A stretch of 64,000 nt of DNA, taken from contig JAIVLN010000001.1 in the NCBI GenBank assembly GCA_020524245.1, forward strand, positions 620,001 to 684,000. Reading direction: 5' to 3'. The notes below the pieces were generated by a model. That model was given only the letters and a program-made list of their open reading frames with translations. It ran no database searches and was not told where the DNA came from. The stretch comes from Rossellomorea aquimaris. Its GTDB lineage: Bacteria > Bacillota > Bacilli > Bacillales > Fictibacillaceae. Positions 1 through 9,868 of the stretch are shown here, piece after piece (position 1 is the first letter of the stretch; every line of letters starts with the position of its first letter). A program made the position numbers and the translations under genes.

Positions 1-579
1 ATGAACCGTACAGACCAAGTTCATATTAAAGGGCCAGGTACGGACTTGACGTTCTCCATCAAAGACATTCCAGCAATTAAATGTGCAGGGCATAAGAACT
101 TGCCTGATGGTGAAGTATACACAGCTCCTGTACGAGAATCAGTGAATGGAACGATCACGTTTAATTCGCCTTCACCTTACCAAGGATTCGTCTTCCACAA
201 TGTGACCTTCACGTTTAAAGACGGTAAAATCATTGAAGCGAGCGCAAACGACACAGAACGTATCAACAAAGTCTTGGACACAGATGAAGGCGCGCGCTTT
301 ATCGGAGAATTTGCGATCGGAGTCAATCCGTTCATCCAAACGCCGATGCAAGACATTCTGTTCGATGAGAAAATCGATGGCAGCTTCCACTTCACGCCTG
401 GTCAGTGCTATGAAGAAGCTTCTAATGGCAATGATTCCAACATTCACTGGGATCTCGTCAACATCCAACGTCCGGATTACGGCGGAGGGGAAATCTACTT
501 CGATGGCGTATTGATTCGTAAAGACGGCCGATTCGTTCTGCCAGAATTAGAACCTCTTAACCCGGAAAACTTAAAGTAA
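1..579 (+). CDS. ampS: M29-family aminopeptidase, C-terminal part
   Basis: The first base of the window is already inside this reading frame. Only about 192 residues are present, whereas family members (thermophilic aminopeptidase, AmpS/PepS, metallopeptidase M29) are about 410 residues, so the N-terminal half lies outside the window and the ATG at base 1 is probably an internal methionine. The visible part has the C-terminal half typical of M29 enzymes: an [17 protein letters not shown] segment (here [16 protein letters not shown]) and an [15 protein letters not shown] stretch near a probable metal site. The enzyme is expected to be a cytosolic dizinc or dicobalt aminopeptidase. A strong terminator follows directly. 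The family is secure; the exact symbol is by analogy. Confidence 0.85.
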   Translation: MNRTDQVHIKGPGTDLTFSIKDIPAIKCAGHKNLPDGEVYTAPVRESVNGTITFNSPSPYQGFVFHNVTFTFKDGKIIEASANDTERINKVLDTDEGARFIGEFAIGVNPFIQTPMQDILFDEKIDGSFHFTPGQCYEEASNGNDSNIHWDLVNIQRPDYGGGEIYFDGVLIRKDGRFVLPELEPLNPENLK

Positions 580-597
580 TATCGTTATATAAAGGGA

Positions 598-630
598 AAG
601 CGTCCTCTCTCGGTGAGGACGCTTTTTTTA
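598..630 (+). terminator. Rho-independent terminator of the aminopeptidase gene
   Basis: Ten-base-pair stem AAGCGTCCTC/GAGGACGCTT with a 7-nt loop, followed by a T run. It begins about 20 bases after the aminopeptidase stop codon. Confidence 0.9.
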
Positions 631-661
631 ACTGAGATTGGTGTAGTAATATAGTACCGAC

Positions 662-745
662 TTCCACAAGTCGGAGTGAAAGTTCCCTAAGTATTAACAA
701 AAGTTCCACAAGTGAGAGCGAAAGTTCCACAAGTGGGAGTGCATC
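662..745 (-). repeat. 21-bp tandem repeat array, family A (4 units)
   Basis: Four contiguous 21-base units start at 662, 683, 704 and 725. Read on the minus strand each contains a CTTGTGGAACTTT-like core; the second unit is the most diverged. The array lies between the convergent aminopeptidase and murC terminators. The same repeat recurs at 21925 and 59890. Confidence 0.85.
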
Positions 746-763
746 CCCATGAATATTGCACAT

Positions 764-794
764 AAAAAAACCAGAACCGACTTCGGTTCTGGTT
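764..794 (-). terminator. Terminator of murC
   Basis: On the minus strand the stem AACCAGAACCG/CGGTTCTGGTT with a short loop is followed by a run of seven T, just downstream of the murC stop codon. Confidence 0.9.
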
Positions 795-805
795 TAACTA
801 CGCAC

Positions 806-2107
806 TTACGATGCCAATTGGCTTTCGTATGCTTTTTGATATTTTTGAATGTCACCTGCACCCATGAACAAGAGTACACTGTTGGTGTGTTTCGAGAGTA
901 AATCGATGGTTTCTTCCCGGATGATGTGGGAGTTATCGATTCGCTCCTGCAAGTTTTCAATCGTAAGGTTGCCTTTGTCCTCACGTGCAGAACCGAAGAT
1001 ATCACATAGATAAACGGCATCTGCGTGTCCGAGGCTATCAGCAAACTCTTTCAAGAACGTCTGGGTCCTTGTATACGTGTGTGGTTGGAAAATCGCGACC
1101 ACTTCTTTGTCCGGATACTTCTGTTTTGCCGACTCGATCGTCGCTTTGATTTCAGTTGGGTGATGTGCATAATCATCGATCAACACTTGTTGCCCAACAT
1201 GTTTTTCTGTAAAACGTCTTTTTACACCTTTAAAATTCTTCAACTGTTCTTTTAAAATGTTCACGTCCACTTGTTCATAATGACAAAGTGCGATGACAGA
1301 TAATGCATTCAACACATGGTGTGTACCATATCCAGGAATCGTGAATGTCTCGTGATATGCATTACGGACGAATACATCGAATGTTGTTCCTTCTTTACTC
1401 ACTTGAATGTTTCCAGCTTGGAAATCGTTGTTCTCATTCAATCCGTAGAAAAGAACCGGTACATTCGCCTGGATCTTCTGCAAGTATGGATCGTCCCCGC
1501 ATGCGATGATCCCTTGTTGAACCTGCATCGCCATCGATTGGAATGCGTCGAATACGTCATCTACGTCTTTAAAATAATCTGGATGATCGAAATCGATATT
1601 CGTCATGATGGCGTAAGACGGTTCGTATGAAAGGAAGTGACGTCGGTATTCGCATGCTTCGAATACGAAGTATTGACTGTCTTCCACACCTTTACCAGAT
1701 CCATCTCCGATTAAGTACGATGTCGGATGAGCTGCGCCTAACACATGAGCGAGCAATCCTGTGGTCGATGTTTTACCGTGTGATCCAGTCACCGCAACGC
1801 TTGTGAACTTCTGTATGAAATCACCTAGGAAATGATGGTACCGATAAATCGGCACGCCTAACTCGTTGGCTTTCGAAATTTCTTCGTGATCATCCGGAAA
1901 AGCGTTACCAGCGATAACGACCTGGTCACCATTGATGTTTTCAGCCTGAAACGGCAACACCGATATATTTCTTTCTTCTAACGCTTGTTGGGTAAAAATG
2001 TATTTATCGATATCCGAGCCTTGAATCGAATACTTCATATCATGCAATATTTGTGCAAGTGGACTCATTCCAGTCCCTTTAATCCCAACAAAATGATATG
2101 TTGTCAT
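806..2107 (-). CDS. murC: UDP-N-acetylmuramate--L-alanine ligase
   Basis: MurC adds L-alanine to UDP-MurNAc using ATP, the first amino-acid addition in peptidoglycan precursor synthesis, in the cytosol. The 433-residue length is normal for the family. The N-terminal Rossmann-like motif [11 protein letters not shown] (residues 9-19) binds UDP-MurNAc, and [10 protein letters not shown] (residues 108-117) is the Mur ligase ATP-binding loop. A later [11 protein letters not shown] segment matches the conserved C-terminal part. The ATG is preceded by TTGGAGG at good spacing, which supports the start. The gene is probably transcribed alone, between a downstream terminator and a 153-bp upstream gap. 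Confidence 0.97.
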   Translation of the reverse strand: MTTYHFVGIKGTGMSPLAQILHDMKYSIQGSDIDKYIFTQQALEERNISVLPFQAENINGDQVVIAGNAFPDDHEEISKANELGVPIYRYHHFLGDFIQKFTSVAVTGSHGKTSTTGLLAHVLGAAHPTSYLIGDGSGKGVEDSQYFVFEACEYRRHFLSYEPSYAIMTNIDFDHPDYFKDVDDVFDAFQSMAMQVQQGIIACGDDPYLQKIQANVPVLFYGLNENNDFQAGNIQVSKEGTTFDVFVRNAYHETFTIPGYGTHHVLNALSVIALCHYEQVDVNILKEQLKNFKGVKRRFTEKHVGQQVLIDDYAHHPTEIKATIESAKQKYPDKEVVAIFQPHTYTRTQTFLKEFADSLGHADAVYLCDIFGSAREDKGNLTIENLQERIDNSHIIREETIDLLSKHTNSVLLFMGAGDIQKYQKAYESQLAS

Positions 2108-2260
2108 AAAAACGAACCTCCAACTGATCTGGAATCGTTGCTCATTGATCTATGTTTAGTATATGCCTAGCTTACTTAAATGGGGCTAGTTCCCCCTGTG
2201 GGCTTTCAACCCATTTTCCCATTATAGCAGAAAGGTAAAGCTGAAACCATTCCGGTCTGC

Positions 2261-3367
2261 TTACCAGTCCACTTTCTCCAGTCTTTCATTCGGACGATAC
2301 TTACGTCCTTTCTTCGCTTCTTCTTTGCCATTTAAAATGACGTTATCTCCAGTGAAGCCGATGTTGATCTTCAATAATGAGCTACCTACTCCGTAAATGT
2401 CGACCGGTACTTGATGCTCTTCAAAATTACGGATGCGGTCCTCTGTAAAACCACCGCTGACGACGATTTTCACATGGTCGAATCCTTCCTCATCAAGAGC
2501 ATGGCGCAAAGCAAAAATGAGTTCCTGATTCACACCGCGAGGGTCGAACTTTCCAAGGACATCCTGGTTTCGCCAGAAGTATTGGTCCACCATCGTTCTG
2601 GATGTATCAACTCGAACACCTTTCAACAAGTCTCCGAATTCCCTTGCAACCTTCAACGAGTCTGTCACGACATCATTATTGTAATCTACAAGCGCAATCA
2701 GATCGTCTTCTGGGAATTGCTCGTGATATGCTCTCGACGCTGCGACTACATCCCCTTCAAAGAGTTGGATGAGGGCGTGCGGCATCGTGCCCATTCCACG
2801 TTTTCCCCACCATTCGTTCATCGCGTGGGTCGCTTGGGCCGTAGAGCCACCGATATAAGCAGAGTATCCATCACCTGATTGCTGTGTAAAATGATCATCA
2901 CGGTCTCCCATGAAGATCACCGGTTTCTGGACGCCAGAAGTGCTTGCAGCTTTTACAACCTCATATACATTCGTTGCAACCGACGTTCTTCTGCCCAGGA
3001 TTCCGTCGATAATGCCTTCTAGAAACCCGAAATTTTGATAAGGACCTTCAATGGTCAGCACAGTCTCATATGGCTCGACCTTATCGCCGTCTTTCAAGGA
3101 GTAGATCAACAAATCATCTGGGTCCTTGGCAAACGTCTTAATCAAAGCAATCGCTTCATCTGTTCCGCACAAGACCGCATGCTTCTTCTGGAAGAATTGC
3201 ATTTTCACGATATTATCCGGTTTGTGATTTTCAGCGATTTTACAAGTTTTCAAGAAGTAAACTGCCGAGAACCATCCCTCTCCTACACGCTCATCGAACT
3301 TGAACGTTCGGTTTGTGAGACGGTTTATTTTTCCTTGCATTTTAAGTTCGATTTCTTTCATGTCCAT
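2261..3367 (-). CDS. Nicotinate phosphoribosyltransferase (short form)
   Basis: About 368 residues with the signature of the nicotinate/nicotinamide phosphoribosyltransferase superfamily: an N-terminal catalytic half (GEGWFSAVYFLKT, FMGDRDDHF) and the phosphate-binding segments VRVDTSRTMVDQYFWR and VVSGGFTEDRIRNF. It should convert nicotinate plus PRPP to nicotinate mononucleotide in NAD salvage. It is shorter than the classical ~490-residue PncB of B. subtilis and belongs to the compact subgroup, so the family call is firmer than the gene name. The ATG at 3367 is preferred over the GTG nine bases upstream because AGGTG lies six bases before it. It sits between murC and sftA on the same strand. 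Confidence 0.88.
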   Translation of the reverse strand: MDMKEIELKMQGKINRLTNRTFKFDERVGEGWFSAVYFLKTCKIAENHKPDNIVKMQFFQKKHAVLCGTDEAIALIKTFAKDPDDLLIYSLKDGDKVEPYETVLTIEGPYQNFGFLEGIIDGILGRRTSVATNVYEVVKAASTSGVQKPVIFMGDRDDHFTQQSGDGYSAYIGGSTAQATHAMNEWWGKRGMGTMPHALIQLFEGDVVAASRAYHEQFPEDDLIALVDYNNDVVTDSLKVAREFGDLLKGVRVDTSRTMVDQYFWRNQDVLGKFDPRGVNQELIFALRHALDEEGFDHVKIVVSGGFTEDRIRNFEEHQVPVDIYGVGSSLLKINIGFTGDNVILNGKEEAKKGRKYRPNERLEKVDW

Positions 3368-3481
3368 AACATGCACCTATTTCCTTCATGTAAGAATAAT
3401 TCGTACAGGCAGGCTAGCTATTTACCTATAACATAACCATTCCTTTATCATATAAAACGACTAAAGATATGACAAGGGTTT

Positions 3482-6046
3482 CTACGTTTGTCTCATTCCT
3501 TCACCAGACTGCTCATAATATTCCTGTTTCGTAATAAGTACGTTCCTTGGTTTACTACCCATTGCTTCAGAAACAAAACCTTTCGCTTCCATCATGTCAA
3601 TGAGTCGAGCTGCCCGGTTGTAACCGATCCTGAATCTCCGTTGTAACGAAGACGATGAGGCAGCTCCTTGTTCCAGGACAAACTCACACGCTTCATCAAA
3701 CAATTCATCACTCTGATCGAATTCAAGCGTAGATTGAATCAGTTCTTCCTTTTCAAAGAAATATTCCGGTTCCTTTTGTTTTTTCACGTGATCCGTAATT
3801 CGTTCGATTTCATCATCCGATACGAAGTTCCCCTGGATTCGTACCGGTTTAGAGACGCCATTTCCTAAGAACAACATATCACCTTTTCCGAGGAGTTTGT
3901 CAGCCCCATTCGTGTCAATGATCGTTCGTGAATCGACAGAAGAAGAAACGGCGAAGGCAACACGCGTCGGAATGTTCGCTTTAATGAGACCTGTGATGAC
4001 GTCGACCGATGGACGCTGCGTGGCCAGTAGTAGATGGATTCCGCACGCACGCGCTTTTTGGGCGATACGGCAGATCGAATCCTCGACCTCTTGTGGAGAT
4101 ACCATCATCAAGTCGGCTAGCTCGTCGATGATCACTACGATGTATGGAAGCTTCTGATCGGGTTCACCCTTCTCTTTGACAAGCTTGTTGAACCGTTCCA
4201 TATCTCTGACACCGGATTTTGCAAACAATTCATAACGGCGTTCCATTTCATCCACAGCCCACTTCAAGCCTTGTGTCGCTTCCTTCGCATCTGTGATGAC
4301 TGGGGTTACGAGATGTGGAAGCTTATTATAAGGCGCAAGCTCGACCATCTTCGGATCAATGAGTAACAAACGGACGTCATCCGGATGTGCTTTGTAAAGG
4401 ATGCTGATCAACAAGGAGTTGATGCAGACACTTTTACCAGATCCTGTCGCACCTGCAATCAGACCGTGCGGCATTTTCTGAAGATCCGTAATGACAGGCT
4501 GACCGGAAATGTCCAAGCCGAGCGCGACAGATAGTGGTGATTTGCTTTCATGGAAAGCTGGGTGGGTGATGATTTCACGTAATGTGACCGCTTGACTCAC
4601 CTTGTTCGGTACTTCGATTCCGATTGCATTCTTACCTGGAATCGGTGCCTCCATCCGGATATCCTTTGCCGCTAGGCTGAGCTTAATATCATCTGACAGA
4701 TTTGTGATTTTGTTTACTTTGACTCCAGGAGCTGGTTGAACCTCAATCCGAGTAACAGAAGGTCCTTTCGTCGCTCCAATCACTTTCGCTTTTACGTTGA
4801 AATTATCAAGTGTCGACTGAAGCAAATCGATTTGATCTTGTAACCAGGAATCATCCTCATTCGTTTCGAATTTTTCTTCATCCAGCAAGTTTTTAGATGG
4901 GTATTGATAATCTTGTTCCACCATTTGAGTATGGTTTCTTTCCGGTGCACGATTTTCCTGTTGTTTCGGTTTCCGGTCACGTTGCAGCATCATGACATTG
5001 AAGGGAATCATGCCTTTCTTCTCGTCTGAAGCGATCGGATTCCGTTTTTCTCTTCTTGTTTCTGGATTTTCGTGTGTATCTTGCTCTTGTTTTTCAATAG
5101 GCTGTTCGAGAGCTTCAGTCGGTTGGTCCATTTGCATTTCAGTTACTTCAGATTCTTCAAGTTCTTCTACATCTTCGACTGATTCGCGCTCATCATCCCT
5201 AGCTGCATCAACATCAGGTTCTTTTTCAATTGATTCTTCTGCTGTTTCTTCAATCACTTCTTTATCTTGTTCTTCATATGTATCTGTGTATGAGTCCAGG
5301 TCTTCTTCTTTTTCTAATTCAAAAATGGTTTGTAGACCGAAATCCTCTACTTCTTCATCGTCATCCGATTCCTCCTCAGTCGATTGAGGTGGATACTCCA
5401 TTTCTATATCTTCAATCAATCCTTCTGAATCTTCTTGAGGATTTTCAGCAGCTTCTTGTTGATTTTCTGTGACTTCATGAAGATCTTCGTACTCTTCATG
5501 AATGGCCTTCATCGTTTCATAACCAGGTCCATAAGTTGAGAATTTTTCTTCTGCTTCGTTTTCCTGCTCATGATGTTGAGGTGGAAAAACGGATGGTCTC
5601 TCTCTGAATCCATAAATCGGAGACGGTATATCCGAAGGCGTAAAGTTGACGCCAGTGAATTTAGGTCTGTCTGATCGACCTTGTCCGTTCGGTTTTGGAC
5701 GGTCAGCTCTTTTTCTTTCGGTTGGGTTTTCTGAACTCTGAGTCTTATGACCAGAATGGTTTCGCTCTGTATCACGTACTGGACGGTTTTGTCTTCGGTC
5801 TCGATTAAACTGAGGTCTGTTCTTCTCCTCATCTGGAATCACCGGGAATCGGAAGTTCCCTTCTTGCGGGTACTGGTGTACCATTTTGGGCTCAATTGAA
5901 CGATTACTGTCTTCTAAACGGCCTACCGCCTTCCCTTTTGGTTGGATTCGTTTAGTATTTTTCCGTTCAGAGGAACGATCACTCTCTCTATTCTCACCCT
6001 CATCATCTAAGATGAGATCCATCATTTTTTTAAACCAATTTGACAT
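3482..6046 (-). CDS. sftA: Cytosolic DNA translocase SftA (FtsK/SpoIIIE family)
   Basis: SftA is a hexameric DNA pump that moves chromosome ends away from the closing division septum. The 854-residue protein has no membrane segments at the N-terminus, which separates it from SpoIIIE. It starts with [10 protein letters not shown], then a long, very acidic and low-complexity region (roughly residues 60-340, many E/D runs), then the FtsK motor. The Walker A motif is [10 protein letters not shown], a Walker B-like IDELADLMM follows, and [12 protein letters not shown] is characteristic of the family. A C-terminal winged-helix gamma domain ([19 protein letters not shown]) reads polar DNA sequences. 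The start at 6046 is chosen because AAAGGTG precedes it; the GTG at 6058 falls inside that ribosome site. Confidence 0.95.
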   Translation of the reverse strand: MSNWFKKMMDLILDDEGENRESDRSSERKNTKRIQPKGKAVGRLEDSNRSIEPKMVHQYPQEGNFRFPVIPDEEKNRPQFNRDRRQNRPVRDTERNHSGHKTQSSENPTERKRADRPKPNGQGRSDRPKFTGVNFTPSDIPSPIYGFRERPSVFPPQHHEQENEAEEKFSTYGPGYETMKAIHEEYEDLHEVTENQQEAAENPQEDSEGLIEDIEMEYPPQSTEEESDDDEEVEDFGLQTIFELEKEEDLDSYTDTYEEQDKEVIEETAEESIEKEPDVDAARDDERESVEDVEELEESEVTEMQMDQPTEALEQPIEKQEQDTHENPETRREKRNPIASDEKKGMIPFNVMMLQRDRKPKQQENRAPERNHTQMVEQDYQYPSKNLLDEEKFETNEDDSWLQDQIDLLQSTLDNFNVKAKVIGATKGPSVTRIEVQPAPGVKVNKITNLSDDIKLSLAAKDIRMEAPIPGKNAIGIEVPNKVSQAVTLREIITHPAFHESKSPLSVALGLDISGQPVITDLQKMPHGLIAGATGSGKSVCINSLLISILYKAHPDDVRLLLIDPKMVELAPYNKLPHLVTPVITDAKEATQGLKWAVDEMERRYELFAKSGVRDMERFNKLVKEKGEPDQKLPYIVVIIDELADLMMVSPQEVEDSICRIAQKARACGIHLLLATQRPSVDVITGLIKANIPTRVAFAVSSSVDSRTIIDTNGADKLLGKGDMLFLGNGVSKPVRIQGNFVSDDEIERITDHVKKQKEPEYFFEKEELIQSTLEFDQSDELFDEACEFVLEQGAASSSSLQRRFRIGYNRAARLIDMMEAKGFVSEAMGSKPRNVLITKQEYYEQSGEGMRQT

Positions 6047-6085
6047 GTATGCATTCACCTTTTTTAAATGAATTTTCTCTAATCC

Positions 6086-6219
6086 TTAGTCTCTTTTCTT
6101 AAGGATTGTTGCTTTCGGGTCATTTTTCTAAGAGACAACTTGTGCATTTTGATTGGAGAGCATGTTGCGAGACTCAACTACTCTCAAGAGCAACAAAGTT
6201 TGTGAAAAGCCAATCCTTA
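6086..6219. repeat. Deleted copy of a Bacillaceae interspersed repeat (E2)
   Basis: This intergenic segment aligns closely with the outer parts of the element at 17716-17945: both carry GCTTTCGGGTCATTTTTC-like, AGACAACTT, GATTGGAGAGCA, GCGAGACTC and ACTCTCAAGAGCAACAAAGTT blocks in the same order. The central 100 bases present in the other copy are missing here, with the join at GACTC|AAC (6175/6176). The copy is bracketed by AAGGATTG (6101-6108) and CAATCCTT (6211-6218), a perfect 8-bp inverted repeat. The rest of the 386-bp gap between ytpR and sftA shows no gene. Confidence 0.8.
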
Positions 6220-6389
6220 TTTATTTCTTTAGCTTCGTGGAAAGGGAGCTAAATATCACTCAATACTACAAAGCTAATTTCAAAGGTACTTTAAGAATAT
6301 CGGAATAACCTTCTTTTTATAAGGGGCTAAAGAAAAGAAACAATCGTAATTCTCACAGTTTTTCCTATGAAAAGGTAAATACGTAGTAG

Positions 6390-6420
6390 AAAACAACCAG
6401 AGTCTGCCCTGGTTGTTTTC
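6390..6420 (-). terminator. Terminator of ytpR
   Basis: On the minus strand the AAACAACCAG/CTGGTTGTTT stem with an 8-nt loop lies just past the ytpR stop codon. Confidence 0.8.
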
Positions 6421-6432
6421 TTCTGTATCTAC

Positions 6433-7047
6433 TTATTTTCCAGCAAAGAAGTCTGATCCGACCTCGTAGGAATCTTCCAGGACAAGTATTCCCTTTTCCT
6501 GAGGCGCATCCGGTAAATCAAGCTCTTTAGCCGAGCAAATCATTCCAGACGATTTTACACCGCGTAGTTCTGCTTCCTTAATCAACATTCCGCTTGGCAT
6601 TACAGCCCCAACACGTGAAACGACAACTTTCTGTCCTTGATCGATGTTCGGAGCACCGCAAACGATCTGTAAGATCTCATCGCCGATGTTCACCTGGCAA
6701 ACACTCAGCTTGTCTGCATCAGGGTGTTTTTCTTTGGATTCCACATATCCTACGATAAAGTCAGGACGGGAATCGAATTCGATTTGGTCATCTACATTGT
6801 TTTTCTTCAAGAATGTGTTCAGCTCATCTACGAGTTCGTCGGTCACATCAATTTTTCCATGTCCCGAAAATGTAAAATGTTCAGAAGCATTGAAGATGTT
6901 GAAACCGAGTGTTCTGCCGTCCTTTTGATCGACCAACTTCACGACATCTCCACTCTTTTCATAGTTGCGTTCAGTCACTTCTCCTGCATCAAGAGTGACT
7001 AACAGGACATCTCCAATTCCTTTTTCATTGTAATGAACGTTCACCAT
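6433..7047 (-). CDS. ytpR: YtpR-like tRNA-binding (EMAP/OB-fold) protein
   Basis: The 204-residue protein has an N-terminal domain of the kind fused to YtpR proteins and a C-terminal tRNA-binding OB fold (about residues 97-200): IVGYVESKEKHPDADKLSVC, VCGAPNIDQGQKVVV and a final ...MICSAKELDLPD segment. The same fold is found in the N-terminus of phenylalanyl-tRNA synthetase beta chains and in Arc1p/EMAP II. It probably binds tRNA; its physiological role is not established. The gene is 27 bp downstream of ytpQ on the same strand, as in B. subtilis, so the two are probably co-transcribed. Confidence 0.92.
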   Translation of the reverse strand: MVNVHYNEKGIGDVLLVTLDAGEVTERNYEKSGDVVKLVDQKDGRTLGFNIFNASEHFTFSGHGKIDVTDELVDELNTFLKKNNVDDQIEFDSRPDFIVGYVESKEKHPDADKLSVCQVNIGDEILQIVCGAPNIDQGQKVVVSRVGAVMPSGMLIKEAELRGVKSSGMICSAKELDLPDAPQEKGILVLEDSYEVGSDFFAGK

Positions 7048-7074
7048 ATGGTCTTACCCCTTCCTCGTACTCCA

Positions 7075-7875
7075 TTATTCTGCTTCAGTTGGTTTGTTTT
7101 TCGCTAAGATGAAGATCGGTTCCAGTTCGCCTTCATCATATAAGAAAGGCAATGCGGTTACTGGAACTCTTCCGTTCGAGAAGAAATGCATCGACATCTG
7201 TCCGAGAATATCATAGCCTTGATCATTCCGTATATCGGCAAAAACCAAGACATCTTGATGGGGAACCGCGATCGCCATCGTCCCTTCGACTTTCTCTTTC
7301 ATTTCTTCTAAAAGCTGTTGATTCAGGATGCGGCTCGCGTCATAGCCGTCATTGCTGTTGATGAAAAAGAAGCGATTGCCTGCTACTTGATCTTCTTTCA
7401 TAGAAGTGTCCAAGGATCGCAAATTGAAGCGGCCGATTTCTTTCAACTGCTTCATATCCCAGCCTTCTTTTTCGAGCATCTTCTTCGTCAATAGCCGGTA
7501 AGAGTTGCCTAGATCCTGAGCGTAAAAAATACGCGTTTCTGCGGTGTGCTCTTCAAAAACCAGCTCATCACCATTGTTTTCTGTCGGAAATGACGTTGAA
7601 CGGATGACCGGGAAAATGCCTTTCTGATTTTCATCGAGCGATTGTTCTTTCTGCATGACAGAGAAAACTTCATTGACATGATGCACGACTTCATCAATGG
7701 CAGCGTCTTTCCGCTCTTCATATTTTGCAGTCAATCCAGGTAAGGACAAGGTGATGCCTTTCCCGTTTCCTTTATGTTCAATTCTTAATGTTTTTTCCTT
7801 ATGATCATAGTTGAATGAACGGTCTTCCGAGTTCAACTTTTTCTCTAATATACGTTTCAGTTCGATAGGCTCCAT
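7075..7875 (-). CDS. ytpQ: DUF1444 protein YtpQ
   Basis: About 266 residues belonging to the DUF1444/UPF0354 family, whose biochemical role is unknown. Visible family features are an N-terminal MEPIELKRILEKKL segment, a central FPVIRSTSFP stretch, and a C-terminal VPHQDVLVFADIRND followed by MSMHFFSNGRVPVT. The start at 7875 is preferred because GAAGGAGG lies eight bases upstream. A TTG at 7893 lies upstream of that ribosome site and is unlikely to be used. It heads a probable two-gene unit with ytpR. Confidence 0.9.
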   Translation of the reverse strand: MEPIELKRILEKKLNSEDRSFNYDHKEKTLRIEHKGNGKGITLSLPGLTAKYEERKDAAIDEVVHHVNEVFSVMQKEQSLDENQKGIFPVIRSTSFPTENNGDELVFEEHTAETRIFYAQDLGNSYRLLTKKMLEKEGWDMKQLKEIGRFNLRSLDTSMKEDQVAGNRFFFINSNDGYDASRILNQQLLEEMKEKVEGTMAIAVPHQDVLVFADIRNDQGYDILGQMSMHFFSNGRVPVTALPFLYDEGELEPIFILAKNKPTEAE

Positions 7876-7925
7876 ATTCAAATCCTCCTTCAACTGACGG
7901 TGTTGCTAAAAATAACTACATGTAG

Positions 7926-7969
7926 ATAAAGAAAGGCTGACTTCATCACACGTTAGAGATGAGTCAGCC
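7926..7969 (-). terminator. Terminator of queF
   Basis: The minus-strand stem GGGCTGACTCATC/GATGAAGTCAGCC, interrupted by one base, is followed by TTTCTTT, about 50 bases downstream of the queF stop. Confidence 0.75.
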
Positions 7970-8020
7970 CCAGGGTCATGCTATCGATAGGGCGAGACCC
8001 CTAGAGTAGTTTGTTTCGTA

Positions 8021-8449
8021 TTATTCGCCTTTTTTGTATTCAGCGACAACTTCTGTTCCTAATCCGCCACGAGCGTTCCAAATCGCTGTGATTTGCATCT
8101 CTTTCGGATCAAGGAGTTGAACGAGATCGTCAAGGATGCGGTTTGTTGCATGCTCTTGATAGATCCCTACATTACGGTAAGAAGTCAGGTAATACTTCAA
8201 CGATTTCATTTCCACCAATTTTTCATTCGGGATGTAACTGATGTGGAATTCTGCGAAATCAGGTAGGCCTGACCATGGACAAACAGAAGTGAATTCTGTC
8301 GTCGGAATCGTTACAAGTGTATTTTTCCCTACATACTCGTATGGGATTGTCTCAAGAATATCGACAAGGATAACATCCTCATTTTCTATATCAAATCGAA
8401 TACCAGCGTATTTACTGTGGTCAACATCTACTTTTGCCACTTTTTTCAC
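8021..8449 (-). CDS. queF: 7-cyano-7-deazaguanine reductase (QueF, short form)
   Basis: QueF reduces the nitrile preQ0 to the amine preQ1 with NADPH in queuosine synthesis. The catalytic cysteine lies in [17 protein letters not shown] (Cys57), which forms the thioimide with preQ0. [14 protein letters not shown] is the QueF NADPH-binding signature. At 142 residues it is shorter than the 165-residue B. subtilis enzyme and its C-terminus ends at [10 protein letters not shown]. It sits about 7 kb from the queDEC operon as a single gene, and no preQ1 aptamer is visible just upstream. An AAAGGGTG ribosome site precedes the ATG. Confidence 0.88.
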   Translation of the reverse strand: MKKVAKVDVDHSKYAGIRFDIENEDVILVDILETIPYEYVGKNTLVTIPTTEFTSVCPWSGLPDFAEFHISYIPNEKLVEMKSLKYYLTSYRNVGIYQEHATNRILDDLVQLLDPKEMQITAIWNARGGLGTEVVAEYKKGE

Positions 8450-8521
8450 CCTTTCTGAAAACGATAGAGAACATATCTCTAATGCTAAATTGTAACACCT
8501 GAAAGGGAAAAAGTCACTGTT

Positions 8522-8836
8522 TTACCTGACAGATTGAAGGAACTTCTCGATTTGCTCTTTCGTCTTACGTTCTTTGTCAACATATCTACCAACTTCTTCT
8601 CCATTCCGGAAAGCAAGGAAGCTCGGAATACCGAAAATATCGTTCTCTTGAGCCAGTTCAATGTGTTGATCACGATTCACATAATAGTAATTGAACGCAT
8701 CCTGTTCTTGTTCGATTTCTTCCATGATCGGTTGTACGAATACACAATCCGGACACCAGTCTGCTGAAAACATGATGATTGCATTGTCAGATTGAATGGC
8801 TTCCTTCCATTCTTCTACTGAGTTGATGGTTTTCAT
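8522..8836 (-). CDS. ytpP: Thioredoxin-like protein YtpP
   Basis: A 104-residue single thioredoxin fold with the redox motif WCPDC (FSADWCPDCVFV, residues 24-35), the cis-proline region FGIPSFLAF, and a C-terminal helix. The CPDC active site differs from the usual thioredoxin CGPC and suggests a specialised thiol-disulfide partner. No signal peptide is visible, so it is cytosolic. AGGAGGAATAGATAAA precedes the ATG. Confidence 0.9.
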   Translation of the reverse strand: MKTINSVEEWKEAIQSDNAIIMFSADWCPDCVFVQPIMEEIEQEQDAFNYYYVNRDQHIELAQENDIFGIPSFLAFRNGEEVGRYVDKERKTKEQIEKFLQSVR

Positions 8837-8854
8837 TTTATCTATTCCTCCTGT

Positions 8855-9868
8855 TTAGTAATCAATTTTCATATCACCTGGTTGGATGAGTCCCTTTTTC
8901 CTCATATATTCTGATATTACTAGAGAGAGGATAGCAGGTCCAATAAAGTGCAACAGAGCAACAATCATGAACGTTTCCATATTGAAGCCCATCGCTCTGA
9001 ATGTCATGATCTGACCGACAAATCCGCTCGTCCCCATTCCTGCTCCCGCAGGTATGTTCGACATGACCCACACCACCGTCCCAAAAGGCGCAAGCAACAT
9101 ACCAGCCAAAGTCGGAGGTAAGAGGATGACGGGTTTCTTGACGATGTTGGCGACTTGTAACATCGATGTCCCGAGACCTTGAGCGAGCCATCCGCCCCAA
9201 CCATTGTCTCGGAAGCTCGCGGTCGCAAAACCAATCATCTGAGCGGCACAACCGATTGTCGCAGCTCCTGCAGCAAGCCCATCCAGACCGAGCATGATGG
9301 CAATGGCCGCACTAGAAATCGGTGCAGTAAGTGCAAGCCCCATTAAAGCTGCAACCAGAATTCCCATAACGAAAGGACGCTGTTCAGTGGCCCACATGAT
9401 CAACTCGCCAAAGTTCACCATGACATCAGAGATTTTTGGACCGATGAATTTAGCTACAAGGTATCCAGCGGTCACAGTGACGATCGGTGTAACGATGATG
9501 TCGACCTTCGTTTCCTTCGAAACGATTTTTCCGGTTTCAACGGCAATGACGGAAGCGACGAAGCTTCCTGCTGGTCCACCACCGAGGGCACTACCGGCTG
9601 CTCCAGCTACGACAGCTGAGAACAACACGAGAGGTGGTGCATTCAATCCGTAGGCGATCGCAACTCCGATTGCAGCTCCCATCAAACTCATCGCAAGTGT
9701 TCCGATCTCTGTAAAAATCGGAAGAGCTGGCACTTGTTCACCGATCGTCTTCAAAATGAGGCCGACGATAAGAGATGAAAAAAGACCAACGGCCATGTAG
9801 CTTAAGGCGGTAACAAAATAAGTATGTAATGAAAGCGTGACGCCTTTTTTCGCTAAAAATGATTTCAA
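8855..9868 (-). CDS. PfoR-like membrane protein (PTS EIIC-related)
   Basis: A very hydrophobic protein of about 337 residues with nine or ten predicted membrane spans and many Gly/Ala-rich segments (GAAGSALGGGPAGSF, IPAGAGMGTSGFVGQ). It resembles the COG3641/PTS_EIIC_2 group, named after the putative toxin regulator PfoR of Clostridium perfringens, and is related to phosphotransferase permeases. Substrate and role are unknown; no EIIA or EIIB domain is nearby. A TTG start at 9868 is preferred because GGAGG lies seven bases upstream; the ATG at 9904 has no good ribosome site. It follows on the opposite strand from the chemoreceptor gene. Confidence 0.8.
   Translation of the reverse strand: MKSFLAKKGVTLSLHTYFVTALSYMAVGLFSSLIVGLILKTIGEQVPALPIFTEIGTLAMSLMGAAIGVAIAYGLNAPPLVLFSAVVAGAAGSALGGGPAGSFVASVIAVETGKIVSKETKVDIIVTPIVTVTAGYLVAKFIGPKISDVMVNFGELIMWATEQRPFVMGILVAALMGLALTAPISSAAIAIMLGLDGLAAGAATIGCAAQMIGFATASFRDNGWGGWLAQGLGTSMLQVANIVKKPVILLPPTLAGMLLAPFGTVVWVMSNIPAGAGMGTSGFVGQIMTFRAMGFNMETFMIVALLHFIGPAILSLVISEYMRKKGLIQPGDMKIDY

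Noticed and set aside
3482-6046. SpoIIIE rather than SftA
   Set aside because: No N-terminal membrane segments; the long acidic region and start are those of the cytosolic SftA type.
8450-8521. preQ1 riboswitch upstream of queF
   Set aside because: Only a small AGAGA/TCTCT hairpin is present; the GGUUC and AAAACUA segments of class I are absent.
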